Program-made: the position numbers and the translations under genes
Shown: piece after piece, positions 5,835 to 11,453 of the stretch
Numbering within the stretch: position 1 is the stretch's first letter
Layout: every line of letters begins with the position of its first letter
Notes under the pieces: model-generated
What the model was told of the DNA's origin: nothing
Database searches by the model: none
The model's input: the letters and a program-made list of their open reading frames with translations, nothing else
Origin: Methylococcaceae bacterium
GTDB lineage: Bacteria; Pseudomonadota; Gammaproteobacteria; Methylococcales; Methylomonadaceae
Length of the DNA stretch: 11,453 nt
NCBI GenBank assembly: GCA_013138855.1
Contig: WTBX01000261.1
Coordinates: 1-11,453, forward strand
Reading direction: 5' to 3'

Positions 5835-7550
5835 ATGACAATACAGATTCCAGCGCACGGCGGGCAGTTAGTTAATCTCTATGCTGATGCACACTCTATA
5901 GACGCTGAAAAAGAAAAAGGTAAAGACAGCTTGTCATGGACACTGTCTAAACGCCAACTTTGTGATGTAGAGCTATTACTGAACGGTGGTTTTTCACCGC
6001 TCACAGGTTTTTTAAGCAAAGGTGATTATGACTCAGTCTTAACGTCTATGCGTTTACAAAATGGTATCTTATGGCCGATGCCAATTACACTGGATGTCTG
6101 TGCAGAGTTTGCCGAATCAATCAACACAGGTGAAAACATTGCCTTGCGAGATCCCGAGGGTGTATTGATTGCTAATATGGAAATCAGCGATTGTTGGCAA
6201 GTAGATAAACTATATGAAGCTAAAGCTGTTTTTGCTACAACAGATGAATCCCATTCAGGGGTGCATTATTTAATGAATGAAGCAGGCGATTATTATTTAG
6301 GGGGACGTTTAACAGGCGTAACCTCCCCGCTTCATTATGATTATCAAAACTATCGACACACACCTACTGAATTACGCGCTTATTTTGAAAAGATGGGCTG
6401 GGAACGTGTTATTGGCTTTCAAACTCGAAACCCTGTGCATCGTTCTCATGTGATTATGACTAAACGACTGATGGCAGAACATCAAGCGCAATTTGTGATT
6501 CATACTGCTGTCGGCTTAACAAAACCTAAAGATATAGATCACTATAGCCGTGTACGTTGCTATAAAAAAATTCTGAATTATTACCCAAAAAATTCTGCGG
6601 CATTAAGCCTACTCCCCTTAGGAATGCGGATGGCAGGGCCTAAAGAAGCATTATGGCATTCTATTATTCGCCAAAATTACGGTTTTAGTCATTTTATCGT
6701 GGGCAGAGATCATGCAGGGCCTGGGCGTAGTAATCGCGGTGGTAGTTTTTATGATGTAAAAGCCGCGCAACAACTGGTGTTAGCACATCAAAATGAATTA
6801 GCGATTAAAATTTTACCTGCACCGTTTTTACTGTACGCACCCGACAGAGGCGAGTTTTGTGAAGAAAAGCAATTATTACAAGGTGAAGAAGGGCTTTATT
6901 TATCAGGCGCAGAATTAAGACATTTACTGCAAAAAGGCGAGGCAATTCCAAGCTGGTTTGCCTACCCTGAAATTGTGGAGGAATTACATGCAACCTTACC
7001 GCCTAGATCTAAACAAGGGGCGACTATATTTTTTACAGGGCTTTCAGGTTCGGGAAAATCCACACTAGCAAATGGAATTTTAGTTAAGTTTTTAGAATAC
7101 GGTGGACGCAAAGCGACCTTATTGGATGGTGACGTAGTACGAAACATGTTGTCTAGCGAATTAAATTTCTCAAAAGAACATCGAGATTTAAACGTGTTAC
7201 GCATTGGCTATGTTGCCAGTGAAATCACTAAAAATGGCGGCGTGGCAATTTGCGCTCCGATTGCACCTTACACACGCACTCGCAGTAAAGTTAGACAAAT
7301 GATTGAGCAATATGGCTCTTTTATCGAAATTCATGTCGCAACTCCGATAGAAACCTGTGAATCACGCGACCGCAAAGGGCTTTATGCACAAGCGCGAGCA
7401 GGAAAAATTAAAGGGTTTACGGGGATAGATGATCCCTATCAATGCCCTGAGAATCCTGAGCTATGCATAGATACCTCAAAATACTCTATGGAAGCAGCCG
7501 TTGCTAAAGTATGGGAAAAAATAATAGAAACAGGGGTTATTAAAAAATAA
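5835..7550 (+). CDS. sat-cysC: Bifunctional sulfate adenylyltransferase / adenylylsulfate kinase
   Basis: 571 aa, a full-length fusion. The ATP sulfurylase domain (~1-385) has GGFSPLTGFL (51-60), the catalytic QTRNPVHRSH (196-205, with the HxxH pair His202/His205) and GRDHAGPG (290-297). It makes APS and pyrophosphate from sulfate and ATP. The APS kinase domain (~395-571) has P-loop GLSGSGKST (402-410), LDGDVVR (430-436) and FTGIDDPYQCPENPELCIDT (528-547), and makes PAPS. The Ser that is phosphorylated in some APS kinases (ISPY) is Ala here (APIAPY, 474-479); this is tolerated in fused bacterial enzymes. Cytoplasmic and monofunctional to PAPS supply; with the permease just upstream it suggests assimilatory sulfate use. 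No cysH, cysI or cysDN lies in this window. The start ATG is supported by ACAGGA, with AGG seven bases upstream. The gene converges on the diguanylate cyclase gene. Confidence 0.96.
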   Translation: MTIQIPAHGGQLVNLYADAHSIDAEKEKGKDSLSWTLSKRQLCDVELLLNGGFSPLTGFLSKGDYDSVLTSMRLQNGILWPMPITLDVCAEFAESINTGENIALRDPEGVLIANMEISDCWQVDKLYEAKAVFATTDESHSGVHYLMNEAGDYYLGGRLTGVTSPLHYDYQNYRHTPTELRAYFEKMGWERVIGFQTRNPVHRSHVIMTKRLMAEHQAQFVIHTAVGLTKPKDIDHYSRVRCYKKILNYYPKNSAALSLLPLGMRMAGPKEALWHSIIRQNYGFSHFIVGRDHAGPGRSNRGGSFYDVKAAQQLVLAHQNELAIKILPAPFLLYAPDRGEFCEEKQLLQGEEGLYLSGAELRHLLQKGEAIPSWFAYPEIVEELHATLPPRSKQGATIFFTGLSGSGKSTLANGILVKFLEYGGRKATLLDGDVVRNMLSSELNFSKEHRDLNVLRIGYVASEITKNGGVAICAPIAPYTRTRSKVRQMIEQYGSFIEIHVATPIETCESRDRKGLYAQARAGKIKGFTGIDDPYQCPENPELCIDTSKYSMEAAVAKVWEKIIETGVIKK

Positions 7551-7593
7551 TTGTTAATTAACAATTTATCATTAATTTGTAACAACTCAAGGT

Positions 7594-7724
7594 GGGGGCG
7601 CGACTTTTAGTCGCGCCCGAAGTTTCAGTCATGAATTTTAAAACGAGCTTATTTTAAGCTATCTAAATTTATAGATTTTAAAGATATTTTTTAGGTCTCG
7701 TGCGCGACTAAAAGTCGCGTTTCC
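7594..7724 (+). repeat. MITE-like element, copy A
   Basis: 131 bp ending in terminal inverted repeats that match at about 23 of 27 positions (7594-7620 and 7698-7724). Each terminus is itself a palindrome, GCGCGACTTTTAGTCGCGC at 7598-7616 and its counterpart at 7702-7719. The interior is AT-rich and non-coding. Copy B at 9444-9572 is the reverse complement with about 13 differences. It lies between the convergent ends of sat-cysC and the diguanylate cyclase gene, 5 bases from the stop of the latter, so it may also serve as a two-way terminator hairpin. No transposase and no obvious target duplication are seen. Confidence 0.9.
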
Positions 7725-7729
7725 GTATA

Positions 7730-9091
7730 TTAATTTAAGTTAATCGTATTTTTGCCATCATTTTTAGATTGGTACATGGCTTTATCGGCCGCTTGTAAAA
7801 TCTCTTCTGGCTCAAATGTGGTACAAGGAAACAATGTCACACCAATACTAGAAGTAAATTGATGTTTATGTTCATTGATAAAATAAGGCGCATTTAATTT
7901 TTCTAATACTTTTTCTGCAATTAACATCGCATTGTTCGTTGCTATTTTTAAATCTGGCTCTTCGGCATGAATCAAAATAATAAATTCATCGCCTCCTAAT
8001 CTGGATACCGTATCTTCTTCTCGGAAAACTTCATTTAAGCGATTTGCAACCTGAATTAATAGTTCATCACCGATGTGATGCCCAAAATTATCATTTAAGC
8101 TTTTAAAACCATCTAAATCCAAAAAGATTACTGAACCAAAAATCTTATTACGCTTAGCAATCGCTATTTCATGATTTAATCTGTCTAACAATAATCGGCG
8201 ATTTGCTAAAGAGGTTAAAGGATCATAAAAGGCTAATTTCTTAATTTCTATTTCAGTATTTTTTTGTTTAGTAATATCTGATAATAATCCCACATAATGC
8301 GAAACATCTCCCTCTTCATTTTTTACCCCTGTAATCGTTAGCCATTCAGGATAAATTTCACCATTTTTACGACGATTCCAAAGTTCGCCTTCATATCTTC
8401 CTGTTTCCAGCAATTGTCGCCACATTGCTTTATAAAAATCTCCATCCTGCTTTCCTGACTTTAGAAAATTAATATTCTTACCAATAACCTCTTCGGCACT
8501 ATAACCTGTAATATCTGAAAAAGCGGTATTAACTCGCAACACTACTGCACTCGCATCAGTAATAACAATACCTTCATGCGTTTCAAAACTGGTTGCCAAT
8601 AATCTGAGCTGCTGTTCAATTATTTTGCGCTTACTAATTTCCTGCTCTAATTCTAGGGTACGCTGTTCAACCATGTATTCTAAATGATTGCGATAAATCT
8701 CTAGCTCAACTTCAATCGCTTTTGCTTTTAAGACGTTTTCAATCACAATAGGCAATAAACGAAGGTGATTTCCCTCTATATCTTTCGATATATAATCACA
8801 AGCCCCTTTTTTCATTGCATTAACGGCGACTTCTTCATTACCTGCCCCTGTAACAAAAATGACAGGGGTATTTTTAGGAATATAATCAAATAAATCCAAA
8901 CCTGTGCCATCACCTAAGGCATGATCGGTTAAAACCAACTCATAAGTATTTTGTTTTAATAATTCAACTGCTTCTGCAAATGAGCCTGCAATATCATATT
9001 TATAGAGTAATTTTTCACGCTTAACAAAGCGTTTAAAACTCATTTGATCCGTAATGTCATCTTCTACAAACAGCAATTGAATAAGTTTCAT
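7730..9091 (-). CDS. Response regulator diguanylate cyclase (REC-PAS-GGDEF)
   Basis: 453 aa, cytoplasmic. The REC domain (~3-120) has an intact acidic pocket (Glu10, Asp11, Asp12), phospho-acceptor Asp56, Thr81 and Lys103. A coiled coil (~122-165) leads to a PAS domain with PAC (~165-275, HEGIVITDASAVVLRVNTAF...ITGYSAEEVIGKN). The GGDEF domain (~285-450) has DPLTSLANRR (290-299), the active-site RLGGDEF (364-370) and an intact inhibitory I-site RxxD (Arg357-Asp360). It should make cyclic di-GMP from GTP, switched by phosphorylation from an unlinked histidine kinase and tuned by a PAS ligand or partner; product inhibition is expected. There is no EAL domain. No clear ribosome binding site is seen before the ATG. 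The gene stands alone and is bracketed by inverted copies of the MITE-like element. Confidence 0.93.
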   Translation of the reverse strand: MKLIQLLFVEDDITDQMSFKRFVKREKLLYKYDIAGSFAEAVELLKQNTYELVLTDHALGDGTGLDLFDYIPKNTPVIFVTGAGNEEVAVNAMKKGACDYISKDIEGNHLRLLPIVIENVLKAKAIEVELEIYRNHLEYMVEQRTLELEQEISKRKIIEQQLRLLATSFETHEGIVITDASAVVLRVNTAFSDITGYSAEEVIGKNINFLKSGKQDGDFYKAMWRQLLETGRYEGELWNRRKNGEIYPEWLTITGVKNEEGDVSHYVGLLSDITKQKNTEIEIKKLAFYDPLTSLANRRLLLDRLNHEIAIAKRNKIFGSVIFLDLDGFKSLNDNFGHHIGDELLIQVANRLNEVFREEDTVSRLGGDEFIILIHAEEPDLKIATNNAMLIAEKVLEKLNAPYFINEHKHQFTSSIGVTLFPCTTFEPEEILQAADKAMYQSKNDGKNTINLN

Positions 9092-9352
9092 TTATCGTTA
9101 TAAATAGTTTAAAAGCACGTTGATGGGATATTCAAAATTGCCCTTTTTCATATAATTTTAAAAGGCAAGTAACTTAAGGTGGGACAAAAAACAGGTCTAA
9201 CTACTATAGTTTAGTATCATGACTTAATGTCTAAAAAAACACAAGACACTGAAAAAGCGATTAGCTAACAGAGGATTATTCCTGAAATCAGTCAATCAAG
9301 CAAACACGGTATTTGTAATTTTGTTGTCATTCTTGGAAGCTCTAAAGTATTC

Positions 9353-9385
9353 AGACCTCCGAGGTTTTCAAAACCTCGGAGGTCT
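9353..9385. repeat. Perfect palindrome with AGACCTNNNAGGTTT module, CCG/CGG core
   Basis: Arms AGACCTCCGAGGTTTT (9353-9368) and AAAACCTCGGAGGTCT (9370-9385) are perfect complements around one base. Each arm is itself an odd palindrome (ACCTC-C-GAGGT). Seven Ts begin 8 bases later (9394-9400), which resembles a terminator, but no rightward gene precedes it, so a repeat-family origin is the better reading. Confidence 0.85.
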
Positions 9386-9443
9386 AGCTCCTATTTTTTT
9401 GTCATGCCTTAAGTTAATAGCCCTTTGGGATACTAACGTAGAA

Positions 9444-9572
9444 GGAGGCGCGACTTTTAGTCGCGCACGAGACCTAAAAACATCTTCAAAATCTATAAAT
9501 TAGACAGATTAAAATAAGCTCATTTTAAAATTCATGCATGAAACTTCGTGCGCGACTAAAAGTCGCGGCTCC
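9444..9572 (-). repeat. MITE-like element, copy B (inverted relative to copy A)
   Basis: 129 bp; its reverse complement aligns end to end with copy A at 7594-7724, with about 11 substitutions and two 1-base gaps (about 90% identity by hand). It has the same palindromic termini, GCGCGACTTTTAGTCGCGC at 9448-9466 and its counterpart at 9549-9567. It ends 47 bases before the YheT-like start codon, so it lies within or next to that gene's promoter region. Confidence 0.9.
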
Positions 9573-9619
9573 AATAACAGTGATACACTCACATTATATT
9601 TGAAAATTGATAGCCTAAA

Positions 9620-10618
9620 ATGTTAATAAACAGCTCTTTTAAACCTGCATGGTGGCTCAACAATCCACATTTACAAACGTTATACCCTGCCTTATGGCGT
9701 AAAATTTCTCCGCCCCCCTTATTAAAACGAGAGCGTTTAATGACTGATGACGGTGATTTTTTAGATATAGATTGCTGCGGTGAAGGTCAGAAACCATTGG
9801 TCATATTATTACATGGTCTAACAGGTAGTTCTGAATCAGGCTACCTCAAAGGTTTGCAATATTGCTTATTAGAACAAGGTTTTAAAAGTGTGGCTTTAAA
9901 TTTTCGCGGTTGCAGCGGAGAATCTAATCATTTAGCGCGTTGCTATCATTCGGGTGAAACTGAAGACATCAACTTCCTCTACCAAACCTTGCGTAAACGT
10001 GAACCGAATACAGCATTTGCGATCATTGGGTTTTCATTAGGTGGTAACGTGTTATTGAAATGGTTAGGAGAAAAAACTAAGACTGTAGATTTATTTGCTG
10101 CGGTCGCTGTTTCAGTTCCTTTAGAACTCGCTGTTTCTGCAACAACTTTAGATAAGGGCTTTGCTAAACTTTATCGTTTAGGTTTGCTTAGAGAATTAAA
10201 GCATTATATGAGGATTAAACAGCTAACTTTAAAACAATTAGGTAGGCTTAAGGAAGCAGAAAAAATTAAGCAATTAGGGGATTTATCGGCCATTAATTCT
10301 TTCTGGGAATACGATGATAGAGTGGTGGCAAAGCTGCATGGCTTTAAAAATGTGCATGATTATTATCAGCGTTCCAGTTCTCGACAATTTATTAAACACA
10401 TTGCCATCCCTACGCTAATCATTCAGGCATTAGATGATCCTTTTATGACTTCTGCGGTCATTCCCGATACTAATGAACTATCAGCGTCAGTGTCTTTAGA
10501 AATAACACAAGGGGGCGGGCATGTGGGTTTTATTGCGGGAAATAATCCATTAAAGCCTTGTTATTGGCTAGAGCAACGGATTCCTGAGTTTTTACAACAA
10601 CAACTTTTATGTTATTGA
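9620..10618 (+). CDS. yheT: YheT-like alpha/beta hydrolase
   Basis: 332 aa, the usual length for the YheT family (COG0429). It opens with the family hallmark WWLNNPHLQTLYP (11-23). The oxyanion-hole segment is HGLTGSSES (65-73), followed by NFRGCSGESN (94-103). The catalytic triad is visible: nucleophile Ser139 in GFSLGGN (137-143), Asp272 or Asp273 in LDDPF (271-275), and His301 in GGGHVGF (298-304). It is predicted to be a cytoplasmic or membrane-associated carboxylesterase; the natural substrate of YheT is not established. The start is the first ATG of the open frame and directly precedes the conserved N-terminus, but no ribosome binding site is obvious. It converges on the small DUF4388-like gene with a 38-base gap and ends in TGA. 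Confidence 0.93.
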   Translation: MLINSSFKPAWWLNNPHLQTLYPALWRKISPPPLLKRERLMTDDGDFLDIDCCGEGQKPLVILLHGLTGSSESGYLKGLQYCLLEQGFKSVALNFRGCSGESNHLARCYHSGETEDINFLYQTLRKREPNTAFAIIGFSLGGNVLLKWLGEKTKTVDLFAAVAVSVPLELAVSATTLDKGFAKLYRLGLLRELKHYMRIKQLTLKQLGRLKEAEKIKQLGDLSAINSFWEYDDRVVAKLHGFKNVHDYYQRSSSRQFIKHIAIPTLIIQALDDPFMTSAVIPDTNELSASVSLEITQGGGHVGFIAGNNPLKPCYWLEQRIPEFLQQQLLCY

Positions 10619-10656
10619 TACAACAGAAAAACTAATTTCAAAATCAGCTAACATCG

Positions 10657-11145
10657 CTAATCCCGAACGACTTGACCACGATATATTCTTTTAGGCTTCA
10701 CCTTCTGCTCGGCAGAAGGCTGCACTTGAACCTTAGTTTTAATTATTTTTTGTCCTCTATAGGTGCAAACAATTTCATTATCTCGCTGTTTTGGTTCATC
10801 TTGAACTTCAATAATTGACTGGGAATCATCAGCAATTTGACTAAAACCTAAAAATTTCAAACTATTTTGAGTATGCTCAATCAATGCCGTTTCATCGACT
10901 GGTAAAATTAAACCATCAGAAAAAATATAGCGGCCTGCATTAGTCGCTTTGATTTTTTTTAAGGCATCAAAACCCATGATACGGCTATTATAAACAGCCG
11001 CCGCAATCTCACCGATTTGCAAAATAATCTGGCAAGAGATATTTTCATCCGTTGCAATAAAAAATGTACCCGTCTTTTTTTCCGTACATAATTGAAAGAG
11101 AGCTTCAAAAATCTCTTGTGAATTTAAATCAGAATTTCTAGTCAT
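10657..11145 (-). CDS. Small DUF4388-like protein with duplicated YRGQ tail motif
   Basis: 162 aa, soluble, no signal peptide. Residues ~9-78 resemble the DUF4388 pattern: EIFEALFQLCTEKKTGTFFI (11-30), then a strand, IGEIAAAVYNSRIMGFDAL (44-62), and GRYIFSDG (71-78). This domain is found near chemotaxis, type IV pilus and two-component proteins and has no settled function. The C-terminal ~50 residues are polar and probably disordered, with two copies of a basic motif, YRGQKI (129-134) and YRGQVV (155-160), the last almost at the end. These could be a repeated docking peptide (inference). AAGGTGAG (11148-11155) just before the ATG firmly supports the start. The neighbours give no clue to its pathway. 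Confidence 0.7.
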   Translation of the reverse strand: MTRNSDLNSQEIFEALFQLCTEKKTGTFFIATDENISCQIILQIGEIAAAVYNSRIMGFDALKKIKATNAGRYIFSDGLILPVDETALIEHTQNSLKFLGFSQIADDSQSIIEVQDEPKQRDNEIVCTYRGQKIIKTKVQVQPSAEQKVKPKRIYRGQVVRD

Positions 11146-11453
11146 AACTCACCTTAAATAATTACCTTATTAAAAGCAAGCAAATTTAATGCCTACCTAT
11201 TTACAATTTAATTATTTTTGAAAGTAATGCTACTTTAATCAAATTTCCTTTAACTTTAGGAATGCGATTTTAATAGAGTTGTTCATTTAAAAAATAAGTA
11301 AAAAATATTTAAAATCAAAAGGTTACAAAATGCAACTACCGTCTAAAATAATTCTTAATGGCTAAAAAATCACCCTTTGGTCATTTTTAATGATTTAGAA
11401 TTACTTTGAGCGTAAGGAGTTTGTTTTAACCTATTGATTTAAAATTACTTTAT
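11146..11453. other. AT-rich end region without a recognisable gene
   Basis: 308 bases, strongly AT-rich. It must hold the promoter of the leftward DUF4388-like gene. A short frame at 11330 (MQLPSKIILNG, 11 codons, AGG 7 bases upstream) is too short to call. TAAGGAG at 11413-11419 could be a ribosome binding site for a rightward gene beyond the window. A 17-base near-direct repeat (16 of 17 matches) occurs at 11391-11407 and 11435-11451. Confidence 0.5.
11148..11155 (-). promoter_or_regulatory. Shine-Dalgarno of the DUF4388-like gene
   Basis: AAGGTGAG on the minus strand, immediately upstream of the ATG at 11145. It decides the start codon. Confidence 0.7.

Larger units (their letters stand above)
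9092..9619. other. 528-base divergent intergenic region, no gene recognised
   Basis: It separates the diguanylate cyclase gene (leftward) from the YheT-like gene (rightward). It holds the perfect palindrome at 9353-9385 and MITE copy B at 9444-9572. The remaining ~350 bases at the left are AT-rich with only short open frames; a frame opening MSKKTQDTEKAIS at 9226 ends after 13 codons. Promoters for both flanking genes must lie here, but none could be placed with confidence. Confidence 0.6.

Noticed and set aside
6805..7204. Open frames on the minus strand at 6805-6993 and 6962-7204
   Set aside because: They are antisense to the well-supported sat-cysC gene.
9353..9400. Rho-independent terminator (hairpin plus seven Ts)
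   Set aside because: The T-tract begins 8 bases after the stem and no rightward gene lies upstream; the shared module with 5717-5771 favours a repeat.
9321..9503. A 60-codon open frame on the plus strand
   Set aside because: It runs through the palindrome at 9353 and into MITE copy B, has no ribosome binding site, and its composition is set by the repeats.
7594..9572. Composite transposon
   Set aside because: The bracketing copies encode nothing and no transposase lies between them, so only a non-autonomous repeat pair can be claimed.

Overview
This AT-rich window (roughly 40% G+C by eye) carries eight protein-coding loci on both strands. It also carries an unusual density of palindromic non-coding repeats. 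The gene content suggests a gammaproteobacterium: a YheT-type hydrolase, a fused ATP sulfurylase/APS kinase, a LolA-like periplasmic protein, and a REC-PAS-GGDEF regulator. The intergenic repeats and the STAND-type ATPase/TPR pair would fit a Thiotrichales (Beggiatoa-like) or similar sulfur- or methane-oxidising lineage. That taxonomic guess is inference; there is no rRNA or marker gene here.

Layout. At 165-2735 (minus strand) is a tight two-gene operon: a P-loop STAND/AAA-type ATPase, then a protein with an apparently inactive P-loop-like N-terminus and a TPR array. It ends in a 126-bp cloverleaf-like inverted repeat that supplies the second gene's stop codon. At 2907-3662 (minus) is a secreted LolA-like protein. 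At 3913-5679 (plus) is an SLC13-type permease with RCK_C domains, split by one in-frame TGA. It is followed at 5835-7550 by bifunctional Sat-CysC, so this segment looks like sulfate uptake and activation to PAPS. At 7730-9091 (minus) is a response-regulator diguanylate cyclase, at 9620-10618 (plus) a YheT-like hydrolase, and at 10657-11145 (minus) a small DUF4388-like protein. The last 308 bases hold no recognisable gene.

The most striking non-coding signal is a set of palindromes built of palindromes. A ~130-bp MITE-like element occurs twice in inverted orientation (7594-7724 and 9444-9572, about 90% identical by hand) and brackets the diguanylate cyclase gene. Two other palindromes (5717-5771 and 9353-9385) share the module AGACCTNNNAGGTTT, with different but internally complementary NNN cores. 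No transposase accompanies any of them.

The best candidate for a poorly described system is the ATPase + TPR pair. An active nucleotide-binding subunit is translationally coupled to a degenerate one carrying near-identical 40-residue repeats. That architecture resembles the signalling/conflict NTPase systems described for STAND proteins.
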